In this document: piece by piece, positions 25,046 to 33,867 of the stretch
How positions within the stretch are numbered: the first letter of the stretch is position 1
Layout: each line of letters begins with the position of its first letter
NCBI GenBank assembly: GCA_048360435.1
Contig: DBGCOP010000002.1
Location: 62,001-126,000, forward strand
Length of the DNA stretch: 64,000 bases
Source of the DNA: Limenecus sp048360435
Lineage (GTDB): Bacteria; Cyanobacteriota; Vampirovibrionia; Gastranaerophilales; Gastranaerophilaceae
Direction of reading: 5' to 3'
The notes under the pieces: generated by a model
Databases searched by the model: none
What the model was told of the DNA's origin: nothing
The model's input: the letters and a program-made list of their open reading frames with translations, nothing else
Translations under genes and position numbers: made by a program

Positions 25046-27535
25046 GTGATAAAAGAACAATATTTTCCTCAGGAAATTGAAAAACACTGGCAAAAAGACT
25101 GGGAAGAAAACAAATTCGGCAAAACTTACGACGATTCAGACAAACCTAAATATTATGCTCTGTCTATGTTTCCTTACCCGTCAGGCAAACTGCATATGGG
25201 ACACGTCAGAAACTATACAATCACTGACGTAATTGCACGTTTCAAAAAAATGCACGGCTTCAACGTCCTTCACCCGATTGGCTGGGACAGCTTCGGTCTG
25301 CCTGCTGAAAACGCAGCAATCCAGCACGGTGAAAGCCCTGAAAAATGGACTGATGAAAATATTTCTTATATGAAAATGCAACTGAAAAAACTCGGCCTTA
25401 TGTATGACTGGGACAGAGAAGTTGCAACCTGCAAACCCGATTATTACAAATGGACTCAATGGCTGTTTTTACAATTGTATAAAAAAGGTCTCGCTTATAA
25501 AAAAGAAGCTGCCGTAAACTGGTGCGACCACTGTGCAACAGTTCTTGCCAATGAACAGGTAATTGACGGCAAGTGCTGGAGATGTGACAGCGTTGTTGAG
25601 AAAAAATATCTTTCACAATGGTTCTTAAAAATTACCGATTACGCAGAACAGCTTTTGCAGGATATTGATAAGCTTGAAGGCTGGCCTGACAGCGTAAAAA
25701 TCATGCAAAAAAACTGGATAGGAAAATCAGAAGGTGCCATTTTCAGATTTAAAGTTAAAGAAATCGAAGGAATGGAAGTTCCTGTTTATACAACAAGACC
25801 CGATACAGTACACGGTATTACATATCTTGTTGTTGCACCTGAATACAAAGATATTGAAAAATTAACAACACCTGAAAATAAAGAGGCTGTTGAAGCTTAC
25901 AGAGCCAACGCTCGTAAAATGACAGAAATCGAAAGACTTTCAACAGAACGTGTAAAAACAGGTGTTCCTCTGGGCACTCACTGTATAAATCCGTTTACCG
26001 GCGAAGAATTCCCTCTGTGGACAGCAGATTATGCACTTGTTGAGTACGGCACAGGCGCTGTTATGGCTGTACCTACTCACGATGAAAGGGATTTTGATTT
26101 TGCTAAAAAATATAATCTTCCAATGAAGGTTGTTATTCAAAATCCTGAAAATCCTTCTGACTGCAAAGATGCAGCTTATACAGAACCCGGTGTGCTTATC
26201 AACTCTAATGAGTTTGACGGAATGAAAAACGAAGAAGCCAAAAAAGCTATTACACAAAAAGCTGTGGATGGCGGTTTCGGTGAATTCAAAACTCAATACA
26301 GACTTCGTGACTGGTTAATTTCAAGACAAAGATACTGGGGTGCACCGATTCCTATTGTTTATTGTGAAAAATGCGGCCCTCAGCCTGTACCGGAAGACCA
26401 GCTCCCTGTCAAACTACCCGAAGATGTTGATTTCAAAGTAAAAGGAAAATCACCAATTCTTACATCAAAAACTTTCCTTGAAACAACATGTCCTTGCTGC
26501 GGCGGAAAAGCTACCCGTGAAACAGATACAATGGATACATTCATTTGTTCAAGCTGGTATTACATGCGTTATGCTGACGCAAAAAATGCAGATGCACCAT
26601 TCAGCAAAGAACTTGTTAACAAATGGCTGCCTGTTGACCAGTATGTAGGCGGTATTGAGCACGCTATTTTACACCTGTTATATTCAAGATTTTTCACAAA
26701 AGCATTGAAAGACTTGGGTCTTGTTGATTTTGACGAGCCGTTCAAAAATCTTTTAACTCAAGGTATGGTGTTGAAAGACGGTTCAAAAATGTCTAAGTCA
26801 AAAGGCAACACTGTTGACCCTGATGAAATCTTTGAAAACTACGGAGCTGACACAGCAAGATTGTTCATTCTTTCTGATTCACCGCCGGCAAGAGACTTTG
26901 ACTGGTCTGACGCAGGTGTCGAAGGCTGTTACAAATTCCTCAACAGAGTTTGGAGATTATACTCATCAAATCAGGACAATTTGATTCTTGATTATAAACT
27001 GCCTGAAGATGTTTCTACACTTTCAAAAGAAAACAATGACCTTGTGCGTACAACTCACATTGCAATTAAGGGCATTACTCAGGATATATCCAACGAATTC
27101 CAGTTCAATACGGTTATTTCAAAATATCGTGAGTTTGTTAATGCAATATATGACTACGCCGGCAAAAAGACTCAATTTAATGACGAAGACAAAAATGTCT
27201 TGAGCTTTGCGCTTGTTACATTGTTAAAACTTATGGCACCTACAACAGTCCATTTGACAGAAGAAATTTATCATCAGATAGGCGGCAAAGGTTCAATTCA
27301 CGAATCTGAATGGCCGAAATATGAAGACAAACTCGCCAAAACTTCCGCAATAACACTCGTTGTTCAGGTAAACGGCAAAGTTAAAGATAAAATCGAAGTT
27401 GATTCGGAATCAACAAAAGAAGAGCTTGAAAAAGCAGCTAATGAAAGCGAAAAAGTTAAACAGGCTGTTGAAGGAAAAACAATTGTCAAAACCATTGTAG
27501 TTCCGGGCAGACTGGTTAATATTGTTGTAAAATAA
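25046..27535 (+). CDS. leuS: Leucine-tRNA ligase
   Basis: An 829-aa class Ia aminoacyl-tRNA synthetase. The HIGH motif is HMGHVRN near residue 51 and the KMSKS motif is KMSKSKGNTVDPD. The editing domain includes TTRPDTVHGITYLVVAPEY and GTGAVMAVPTHDERD. Two zinc-type CxxC pairs are visible (CDHC...CWRC; CEKCGPQ...CPCCGG). The GTG start at 25046 is preceded by AGGTGGA. A strong terminator follows. Confidence 0.97.
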   Translation: MIKEQYFPQEIEKHWQKDWEENKFGKTYDDSDKPKYYALSMFPYPSGKLHMGHVRNYTITDVIARFKKMHGFNVLHPIGWDSFGLPAENAAIQHGESPEKWTDENISYMKMQLKKLGLMYDWDREVATCKPDYYKWTQWLFLQLYKKGLAYKKEAAVNWCDHCATVLANEQVIDGKCWRCDSVVEKKYLSQWFLKITDYAEQLLQDIDKLEGWPDSVKIMQKNWIGKSEGAIFRFKVKEIEGMEVPVYTTRPDTVHGITYLVVAPEYKDIEKLTTPENKEAVEAYRANARKMTEIERLSTERVKTGVPLGTHCINPFTGEEFPLWTADYALVEYGTGAVMAVPTHDERDFDFAKKYNLPMKVVIQNPENPSDCKDAAYTEPGVLINSNEFDGMKNEEAKKAITQKAVDGGFGEFKTQYRLRDWLISRQRYWGAPIPIVYCEKCGPQPVPEDQLPVKLPEDVDFKVKGKSPILTSKTFLETTCPCCGGKATRETDTMDTFICSSWYYMRYADAKNADAPFSKELVNKWLPVDQYVGGIEHAILHLLYSRFFTKALKDLGLVDFDEPFKNLLTQGMVLKDGSKMSKSKGNTVDPDEIFENYGADTARLFILSDSPPARDFDWSDAGVEGCYKFLNRVWRLYSSNQDNLILDYKLPEDVSTLSKENNDLVRTTHIAIKGITQDISNEFQFNTVISKYREFVNAIYDYAGKKTQFNDEDKNVLSFALVTLLKLMAPTTVHLTEEIYHQIGGKGSIHESEWPKYEDKLAKTSAITLVVQVNGKVKDKIEVDSESTKEELEKAANESEKVKQAVEGKTIVKTIVVPGRLVNIVVK

Positions 27536-27560
27536 TATTACTGAGACTTAACACTTTGCA

Positions 27561-27598
27561 AAAAAGTCACGATTAATTGTTACAATCGTGACTTTTTT
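27561..27598 (+). terminator. Strong terminator after leuS
   Basis: Perfect 14-bp stem AAAAAGTCACGATT (27561-27574) / AATCGTGACTTTTT (27584-27597) with a 9-nt loop. Confidence 0.95.
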
Positions 27599-27756
27599 AT
27601 TAAGCTTATACACCACACTGAAATTCAATAATATTACGACATTTGTAGTTTTGGAAGAAAAATTTTTCTGAACAAATGTAAAAATTAAACATTTTTATGC
27701 AAAAAAGCATGCGTAATTGTGTTTATATAAATGTAGGAAAGTGAAGGTGTTCTTTA

Positions 27757-27906
27757 ATGTATAGTCCAGAATTTATGAGATTTTTAATTGGCCGTGACGC
27801 AGATGATTTTATTAAAAATGAAAAAAAACCTGAAAACAAATCAGGAGAAAACATAATCTATCGCTATACAAAGCTGGCAACCGTGCCGATTGAAATAAAA
27901 AAGTAA
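27757..27906 (+). CDS. Small protein (49 aa), own transcription unit
   Basis: A 49-aa ORF beginning MYSPEFMRFLIGRDADDFIK and ending ATVPIEIKK. SD AAGGTG lies about 8 nt before the ATG and a perfect 11-bp terminator hairpin follows the stop, so it is flanked as a real gene. It is charged and soluble, with no recognised domain; the function is unknown. Confidence 0.55.
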   Translation: MYSPEFMRFLIGRDADDFIKNEKKPENKSGENIIYRYTKLATVPIEIKK

Positions 27907-27929
27907 ATCTGTTTAAAATTTAATAAAAA

Positions 27930-27963
27930 AATACTCCTTAATTTTCTAAGGAGTATTTTTTTA
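27930..27963 (+). terminator. Terminator after the 49-aa gene
   Basis: Perfect stem AATACTCCTTA (27930-27940) / TAAGGAGTATT (27947-27957), 6-nt loop, then seven T. The A-rich left flank may let it also stop the convergent DUF1858 transcript. Confidence 0.92.
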
Positions 27964-27982
27964 CCTAATATTTACACTCAGA

Positions 27983-28192
27983 CTAATTATTAGCTTCAAT
28001 CAAAGCATTAATTTCTTCTACCATAACATCAGGGTCAACGCCGTGAACTTTTGCACCTGCTTCAAGGTTTTCGAATCTTGCAGCTGCACATCCAATACAT
28101 CCAAGACCATATTTGGCAAATACTTCTAATGCTTCCGGGTAATTTTGAACTATCTCAATTAGTCCCATTTCTTTTGTAACTTTTCCTGCCAT
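27983..28192 (-). CDS. DUF1858 small redox-disulfide protein
   Basis: A 69-aa protein with the DUF1858 signature: VTKEMGLIEIVQNYPEALEVFAKYGLGCIGCAAARFENLEAGAKVHGVD. The CIGC pair is the expected redox or metal site. In other genomes this domain occurs alone or beside hybrid-cluster proteins and sulfur/iron proteins. It is encoded alone here. SD AAAGGA precedes the ATG. Confidence 0.9.
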   Translation of the reverse strand: MAGKVTKEMGLIEIVQNYPEALEVFAKYGLGCIGCAAARFENLEAGAKVHGVDPDVMVEEINALIEANN

Positions 28193-28292
28193 AATGTGTT
28201 TATCCTTTCACTTGCCGAAATCGGCTTTATTTGACTTTAGTCTGTTTTTCATTAATTAGATTATACATTAAAATTTTTTTGTGGGGTATGCC

Positions 28293-28499
28293 GTGACATT
28301 TATAAAAAGTTTTTTAAAAAAAATAAAAGATATGTTTGTGATTCCTCAAAGCCCGATAGGCTTGAAATCTATGGGAATTCAAAGCAACTACCTCAATAAA
28401 GTATATAAATCAAAATACAGCATAAGTCGTTTTCAAAATGACCTGATATCTCCTGTGAATGAACCCTTCTTTTTTGAGCCGTTCTTTTTTCCAAATTAA
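28293..28499 (+). CDS. Possible small basic protein (68 aa)
   Basis: If the GTG at 28293 is used (GGGG 6 nt upstream), the ORF gives a 68-aa basic protein: a short amphipathic N-terminus (MTFIKSFLKKIKDMFV), a Tyr/Lys/Ser-rich middle and a Phe-rich end (EPFFFEPFFFPN). No family is recognised. The unusual ending and weak start evidence make it tentative. Confidence 0.4.
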   Translation: MTFIKSFLKKIKDMFVIPQSPIGLKSMGIQSNYLNKVYKSKYSISRFQNDLISPVNEPFFFEPFFFPN

Positions 28500-28505
28500 A
28501 AAAAA

Positions 28506-28546
28506 TCGGCTATTCATTCTACAATTTCTTGTAAAATCTAAGCCGA
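28506..28546. terminator. Two-stem structured element
   Basis: Outer stem TCGGCT (28506-28511) / AGCCGA (28541-28546) encloses inner stem TACAA-TTTC-TTGTA (28520-28533). It lies between the small ORF and the prenyltransferase gene. It has no T-tract on the plus strand, but on the minus strand it is followed by a short T-run. It may be a terminator or an RNA element. Confidence 0.35.
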
Positions 28547-28681
28547 GATGGATAGAATTAGTATTACGGAGTTTATAGAGGAGTTTACACATGCATGAAA
28601 TCTTGAGATAAAAATTTTTGCTATTTTTAATATTAAATATGAACAAATATTAAGCTGAATTTTTATGTTATCCTTATAATT

Positions 28682-29590
28682 ATGGAAAAATTATTATTTT
28701 GGCTAAATTGTACACGAGCATATTCTCTTCCCATGTCAGTAATGGCGTGGCTGATACCTTTTACTTTAGGATATTTAAACAACGGCAAAGTCTTCTACGG
28801 ATTTCTGGCACTTTTGGGAATAATCTGCGCACATCTGGGAGCGAACCTGTTTGATGACATAATTGATTACAAAAACTATTTGAAAAATAAAAAAACAGAA
28901 CAAACTATTAATTTAAAAAAAGGCAAATGCCAATATTTTTTAGACAACAAATTATCTTTGATTCTGGCAGTGAAAGCCGTAATCATACTTTTTGCAATAG
29001 CTCTTTTGATAGGTTTTTATTTCATTGAAATCTATCGTCTTCCGGTTCTTGTCATTATGGCAATCACAGGAGTTCTTTGTCTTTTATATCCGAAATCAGG
29101 CTATTTCGCTTTGAGTGAAATTATAATCGGAACCATCTTTTCACCGCTCCTTTTTACAGGTGTTTATTACGTAATGACAGGCACTTTTTCACTAAAACTC
29201 CTCTGGCTTTCATTGTCGTTCGCACTTGTGACGATAACACTTTTGTATACGGATTTCTTTCTGGACTTTAATTCTGACAAAGCCGAAGGGAAAAAAACTC
29301 TTTGTACCATTTCAGGAAGCAAACATAACGCATATTATCTTTATATTTTCATAATTTTCTTGATATACGCAAACCTGTTTCTGGGCATACATGCACATAT
29401 TTTTCCTTTAAAATATGCAATCATTTTTATTTCTGCATTATATGCACTAAAAACAATAGGTCAGCTTCAAAACTATATTGATAAAGAAATCAAAGACGAA
29501 AAAGAGTTTATGACAGCAATGAACACCACACAAAAGTTTATAGCACTTTTTACCGTGTTGTGTTTAATTTGTTTTTATCTGACAAAATAG
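28682..29590 (+). CDS. UbiA-family prenyltransferase
   Basis: A 302-aa membrane enzyme with eight or nine hydrophobic helices. The first aspartate-rich motif is GANLFDDIIDYKNY (NxxxDxxxD, near residue 55) and the second is YTDFFLDFNSDKAEGKKTLC. The family transfers polyprenyl chains to aromatic acceptors in quinone (MenA, UbiA), heme or chlorophyll-type pathways. The acceptor cannot be told from sequence; a menaquinone role is possible, since a FixC/FixX-type quinone-linked flavoprotein is encoded downstream. It stops one base before the end of the convergent HD-GYP gene. Confidence 0.85.
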   Translation: MEKLLFWLNCTRAYSLPMSVMAWLIPFTLGYLNNGKVFYGFLALLGIICAHLGANLFDDIIDYKNYLKNKKTEQTINLKKGKCQYFLDNKLSLILAVKAVIILFAIALLIGFYFIEIYRLPVLVIMAITGVLCLLYPKSGYFALSEIIIGTIFSPLLFTGVYYVMTGTFSLKLLWLSLSFALVTITLLYTDFFLDFNSDKAEGKKTLCTISGSKHNAYYLYIFIIFLIYANLFLGIHAHIFPLKYAIIFISALYALKTIGQLQNYIDKEIKDEKEFMTAMNTTQKFIALFTVLCLICFYLTK

Positions 29591-30712
29591 TTATTTATTT
29601 TCGTAAATGATTTTTTGAAGATAGCTGTATTTCGGATAATATGTTTCAGGATCTTCTTTTGCAGCTTTCAATTCGTCGGAACAGCCGACAAAAATTTCTG
29701 CAAGCACAGGGTCGAACTGGGTTCCTGCGCATCTTTTTATCTCTTCGATTGCTGTTTCATGAGAAAGTGCCTGTCTGTATGAACGTGTAGAAGTCATTGC
29801 ATCATAAGTATCAGCCAGAGCAATGATACGACCCGAAATAGGAATCTCTTCACCTTTCAAGCCATTCGGATATCCTGTTCCGTCCCATTTTTCATGGTGC
29901 GTACGCAGCCAGTTTGAGATAACGGTCAATTTTTTTATACCCATAAGCATTTTTTCAGCCTGAGCAGGATGTGACTTCATAACTTCATATTCTTCATCCG
30001 TAAGTTTTCCGGGCTTGCAAAGAATGCTTTGAGGAATGCCTATTTTACCAATATCATGCAAAAGACCTGCTGTTTCAATTTCTTCAAGCATAGTATCATC
30101 AAGATTTAACTTTTTCGCAAGAATCAAAGAATACATAGTTACACGAAGAGAATGTCCGTGTGTGTAAGGATCTTTTGCATCAAGAGCCGAAGCGATGAGT
30201 TTTATGGTTTTGTAGAAAAGTTCTCTTAAATCCTTTAATATAACTGTCTTGTTGTTGAGCAAATCAAATTTTTGAATTCCCGTTTCAATTGTCAGTTTGA
30301 GTTCTTCAGGGTCAAAAGGCTTGACAATGTATTGATACAAATGACAGTCATTTATGGAATCAACAATAGCATCCACATCCAAATGACCTGTCAGAAGAAT
30401 TTTAACAATGTCAGGATATTCGCCGGCAACACGTTTCAAAAACTCCGTGCCTTCCATTTCAGGCATTTTCTGATCACTAACAATCAGGGCAATTTCTTTG
30501 CCTTTTCCCTCAACAATCTCAAGGGCTTCTTTTCCGTTTGATGCAGTAATAATATTGTAATCATGGCGAAGAGTTCTTCTCAGGAGCTGAAGGTTATTCA
30601 CCTCGTCATCCACGAGCAGAATAGTATGTTTTTCATTCTTTGGATTCAACTGAAGAATCTCACCGAGACTTTCTTCAAAAGAATCTTCTTTTAGTAGAGC
30701 AAAATTTTCCAT
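29591..30712 (-). CDS. Response regulator with HD-GYP phosphodiesterase domain
   Basis: A 373-aa RpfG-type protein. The receiver domain (residues 28-145) has acidic Asp35-Asp36, phospho-acceptor Asp80 (LIVSDQKMPEMEG), Thr108 and Lys131. The HD-GYP domain (residues 155-345) has HGHSLRV, LLHDIGKIGIP (HD 219-220), SHPAQAEKML, HHEKWDGTGYP and ADTYDAMTSTRSYR, an intact set for cyclic di-GMP hydrolysis. It probably links a sensor kinase not in this window to motility or attachment, which fits the flagellar and pilin genes nearby. Confidence 0.95.
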   Translation of the reverse strand: MENFALLKEDSFEESLGEILQLNPKNEKHTILLVDDEVNNLQLLRRTLRHDYNIITASNGKEALEIVEGKGKEIALIVSDQKMPEMEGTEFLKRVAGEYPDIVKILLTGHLDVDAIVDSINDCHLYQYIVKPFDPEELKLTIETGIQKFDLLNNKTVILKDLRELFYKTIKLIASALDAKDPYTHGHSLRVTMYSLILAKKLNLDDTMLEEIETAGLLHDIGKIGIPQSILCKPGKLTDEEYEVMKSHPAQAEKMLMGIKKLTVISNWLRTHHEKWDGTGYPNGLKGEEIPISGRIIALADTYDAMTSTRSYRQALSHETAIEEIKRCAGTQFDPVLAEIFVGCSDELKAAKEDPETYYPKYSYLQKIIYENK

Positions 30713-30884
30713 ACATACACCATATTACTCTTTTTTCTTCGACTAATTCCAGCCAAAACTTTATAACTTTTTATTTAAACGTTACAAAAATTAAAAAAAA
30801 TGTTATAACTTAGGTTATTATATATTATTTTTGGAATAATTAAAATAGACCATATAAAGCAATAGTATTTAAACAGGTAAAGTT

Positions 30885-31316
30885 ATGTTATTAAAACAGT
30901 ATGAACAGGGCAGATTATTCCTGGCAAAACTTGATTATCAATCTGATTTGCTTGAGGAATTGAATAAAATTTGTCGTGAAGAAAATATAAAAACAGGCAC
31001 AATCAGTGCAATAGGTGCTGTCTCCAGTCTTAAACTCGGTTTTTATAATCAAGAAACAAAAGAATATGTTCTCACAACCTACGCCTATGACGAACCAATG
31101 GAAATTGTTTCTTGTACCGGAAACATTTCAATAAAAGACGGAAAACCATTCTGCCACGTTCATGTAATTGCTGCTGACAGAAAAGGAAAATGTATAGGCG
31201 GTCATCTTGTTCAGGGCACATCTGTTTTTGCAGGAGAGGTTTCAGTTCAAGAACTTCTTGGCGAAGATATGAGCCGTGAAGAAGATGAAGAAACCGGACT
31301 TACTCTTTGGAAATAA
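30885..31316 (+). CDS. PPC-domain (DUF296) protein
   Basis: A 143-aa single-domain protein of the plant-and-prokaryote-conserved family. Visible are LLEELNKICREENIKTGTISAIGAVSSLKLGFYN, the metal-site-like HVHVIAADRKGKCIGGHL, and GTSVFAGEVSVQEL. Bacterial PPC proteins form trimers and are annotated as putative DNA-binding, though the bacterial function is uncertain. It is divergent from the HD-GYP gene and ends before an imperfect hairpin. Confidence 0.88.
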   Translation: MLLKQYEQGRLFLAKLDYQSDLLEELNKICREENIKTGTISAIGAVSSLKLGFYNQETKEYVLTTYAYDEPMEIVSCTGNISIKDGKPFCHVHVIAADRKGKCIGGHLVQGTSVFAGEVSVQELLGEDMSREEDEETGLTLWK

Positions 31317-31334
31317 AAGATTTGTCTAAGTAAA

Positions 31335-31368
31335 AAACTGTCGGATATTGCATATCTGACAGTTTCTC
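31335..31368 (+). terminator. Hairpin after the PPC gene
   Basis: Stem AAACTGTCGGATAT (31335-31348) / ATATCTGACAGTTT (31352-31365), 14 bp with one G-T pair and a 3-nt loop. The T-tract is short (TTTC), so termination may be partial. Confidence 0.6.
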
Positions 31369-31406
31369 GGTATGATATATACTGGTTTAATAAATAAGGA
31401 AAAATA

Positions 31407-33266
31407 ATGTCCTCAGACAGTAAAAACTTGGAAATAATCAAAACTAAAGTAGTCTCAACACCTTCGGAAGACATTATAGAACAACACATAGCAGACAACT
31501 CAAAATTTATGGCGGTAATAAAAGCTTTAATCGCCAATATAGGTATAGCCCTCGTAAAGCTGATTTGTTTCTTCTTTTCCTCAAGTTCAGCAATGCTGGC
31601 TGAAGCAATCCACTCCGGTGTGGATTCTTTCAACAGTATATGCCTTCTCGTAGGAATCAAAAGAGGTTCAAGACCTGCTGACAACGCTCACCCGTTCGGA
31701 TACGGATTGGAAGCTAACGTCTGGGCAATGTTTGCATCAATATTAATGCTGGGTGGTACTTTTGTAGCTCTTTATCACGGTTTTGAAAAGCTCATAAAAG
31801 CTCAAAGCGTTGACGATTTGCTTGTACATTACAATGCAATAGCTATTGCATTGATTTGCAGCATTATGTTTGAAGCCTGGGCAGTAGTCAGTGCCTCAAA
31901 AGCTGTCTTGCACGAGGTTAACATAGAAGAAAAAAATCCTGTAAAAGAATTTTTCCGTTCAATAAAATATATAGGACAGATAAAAAGCCCTACAACAAAA
32001 TTCGTATGGTATGAAGATACAGCCGCTTTAACCGGTGTACTGGTAGCTTTTGTCGCATTAACAATGGCAAAATTTGTTATGCCGCATGATTTGGCATACA
32101 TACCCGATGCGATTGCATCTATCATAATCGGTACAATCCTGTTTGTACTCGCTATTTATCTTTTGAAAAACAATGTTAACAGTCTGACTGTACAATCAGC
32201 CGAACCTGATGTGGAAGAGAAAATAAAAGAAGTTGCTTCCACCATTCATGGCATAACAGATGTTGTTGAACTCAAAACAATCGACCTGGGTTCTTCAGGA
32301 CTCATCATCAATATGACAATTGAAGTTGACCCTGAAACACAGATGAAAGATGCTGATGATATAGCTGATATGCTTGAACGTAAAGTAAAAAAAGTTATTA
32401 AAAATGTAACGCATATCACAATTGAGCTTCAGGCTCATGATGCAGAAGACAACTGGGAAGAAAAATTTCACAAACTTATTAAAGAAGGCGAAAAAATTGA
32501 AACAATAGACAGCCACGAGGCTCAGATGCTTTCTAACTTCTTTGGGTTTGCCAATACAGTTGTTCGAGAAATAATGGTGCCAAGACCTGAAATCTTTATG
32601 GTTAACGTTGAAGACAATATCAATGAACTGGCTGATTTAATTATAAATTCAGGACACACAAGAATCCCTGTTTACAGAGACAATGTTGACAATATCATCG
32701 GTGTGATTAACGCAAAAGACGTGTTGAAGGTTATTAAAAATAATCATGTTGACGAAAACTTTTCTATTGAAGTTCTGGCAAGAGAGTTGTTAATTGTTCC
32801 CGAAAACAAATTTATCTCAGACCTTTTAAGTGATTTCACTTCATCAAAAAACCAGATTGCAGCTGTTGTGGATGAACATGGCGGAATTGCAGGCATCGTC
32901 ACAATCGAAGATATTCTTGAAGAAATTGTCGGAGAAATTTATGATGAATTCGACAAGGTTGAAACACCTGAACTTGTCAAAATCGACGAAAACACCTTAA
33001 ATGTTTCTTGCAAAATGGATATCGAAGACATAAACGAAAGGTTCGACCTTGATATTCCAAACGAAGATTTTCAGACAATCGGCGGATATGTTTTCGGACT
33101 TTTGGGCAGAGAACCTGAACTTAATGATGTTATCGAAGACAAAAATATCACTTATACAATTTTGGAAATTGACGGAAGAAGAATCTCACGTATAAAAATG
33201 CATAAAGAAACACCGTTTATAGATTTAGCAGAAGAAAAGCACGAAGTCCAAGAGAGTGAACAATAG
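31407..33266 (+). CDS. Fused CDF cation-efflux transporter with CBS pair and CorC/HlyC domain
   Basis: A 619-aa protein combining two families. Residues 35-255 are a cation diffusion facilitator membrane domain with His69/Asp73 in AEAIHSGVDSF, HPFGYGLE near 95 and a ZnT9-like WYEDTAALTGVLVA near 201. Residues 265-345 are the cytosolic CDF dimerisation domain. Residues 383-510 form two CBS motifs (VREIMVPRPEIF...GHTRIPVYRD; VVDEHGGIAGIVTIEDILEEIVGEI). Residues 525-598 are a CorC_HlyC domain (FQTIGGYVFGLLG). The latter two normally follow a DUF21 membrane domain in CorC/CNNM magnesium proteins. The CBS pair may sense nucleotide or Mg-ATP and gate efflux; that is inference. SD AAGGA. Confidence 0.9.
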   Translation: MSSDSKNLEIIKTKVVSTPSEDIIEQHIADNSKFMAVIKALIANIGIALVKLICFFFSSSSAMLAEAIHSGVDSFNSICLLVGIKRGSRPADNAHPFGYGLEANVWAMFASILMLGGTFVALYHGFEKLIKAQSVDDLLVHYNAIAIALICSIMFEAWAVVSASKAVLHEVNIEEKNPVKEFFRSIKYIGQIKSPTTKFVWYEDTAALTGVLVAFVALTMAKFVMPHDLAYIPDAIASIIIGTILFVLAIYLLKNNVNSLTVQSAEPDVEEKIKEVASTIHGITDVVELKTIDLGSSGLIINMTIEVDPETQMKDADDIADMLERKVKKVIKNVTHITIELQAHDAEDNWEEKFHKLIKEGEKIETIDSHEAQMLSNFFGFANTVVREIMVPRPEIFMVNVEDNINELADLIINSGHTRIPVYRDNVDNIIGVINAKDVLKVIKNNHVDENFSIEVLARELLIVPENKFISDLLSDFTSSKNQIAAVVDEHGGIAGIVTIEDILEEIVGEIYDEFDKVETPELVKIDENTLNVSCKMDIEDINERFDLDIPNEDFQTIGGYVFGLLGREPELNDVIEDKNITYTILEIDGRRISRIKMHKETPFIDLAEEKHEVQESEQ

Positions 33267-33269
33267 GTT

Positions 33270-33512
33270 TTATTCATTTATACCAAAGAGTTTGACTCTG
33301 ACATCACCTATTTCGCATTGCATTTTTTTGAGCTTTTGTTTTAATACTTTCAGTATCGAGTGAACGTCTCGTCTTTCAAGATTTTCAAAATAATTTATGC
33401 TTGCTTCAAAAAGATTTATAAAGCTCGCACAGATGAAAATATCTTCTGAGAGGCGGAGTAATTTTTTGCGTACGTTTACATTTTTGTATTGTTCCGGAAT
33501 TTCTTTTTTCAT
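33270..33512 (-). CDS. Module C small helical protein (80 aa)
   Basis: An 80-aa helical protein: MKKEIPEQYKNVNVRKKLLR, then a long amphipathic helix region (LSEDIFICASFINLFEASINYF) and a basic tail. GGAG precedes the ATG. It is not visibly similar to the 55-aa proteins of modules A and B, but holds the same position: minus strand, divergent from a small HTH gene. It is convergent with the CDF fusion gene, 3 bp apart. Function unknown. Confidence 0.65.
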   Translation of the reverse strand: MKKEIPEQYKNVNVRKKLLRLSEDIFICASFINLFEASINYFENLERRDVHSILKVLKQKLKKMQCEIGDVRVKLFGINE

Positions 33513-33568
33513 GGTGCTCCTTTTATGTTAAGTAAGTTGAATCAATAATATACTTATTTGTCTTTTTA

Positions 33569-33612
33569 TATACATATACGTAGATTATAATACATTATTT
33601 ATACATATATGT
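33569..33612. promoter_or_regulatory. Module C operator repeats
   Basis: Two direct repeats, TATACATATACGT (33569-33581) and TATACATATATGT (33600-33612), start 31 bp apart, about three helical turns. Each holds a palindromic core, ACATATAYGT. They lie in the divergent gap and suit cooperative binding by the adjacent HTH protein. Confidence 0.6.
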
Positions 33613-33659
33613 CAACAATTCGCCAATATTGTAGAATAATAGCAATTAGAGGAGAATTC

Positions 33660-33866
33660 ATGAGCATCAGAAACAAAATTAAATCAATATTGGCAAACGA
33701 AGACAAGACAATGAAATCTCTTGCAGAAGAATTGTCACAAATAAAGAACAAAAAAATTTCTGCTGATGTTTTATCAAAAAAATTAATACGTGATGCCATA
33801 AAATACCACGAGGTCGAAGAGATTCTTGACCTGCTCGGCTATCAAATAAAAATTGAAAAGAAATAA
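33660..33866 (+). CDS. Module C small HTH protein (68 aa)
   Basis: A 68-aa HTH paralogue of the module B regulator (30 of 68 identical, no gaps; HEVEEILDLLGYQIKIEKK at the end). ATG 33660 is preferred over the upstream in-frame ATG at 33609 because AGAGGAG sits just before it and the length then equals the paralogue. Probably an autoregulator. It ends 1 bp before the convergent glgA stop. Confidence 0.78.
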   Translation: MSIRNKIKSILANEDKTMKSLAEELSQIKNKKISADVLSKKLIRDAIKYHEVEEILDLLGYQIKIEKK

Positions 33867-33867
33867 C

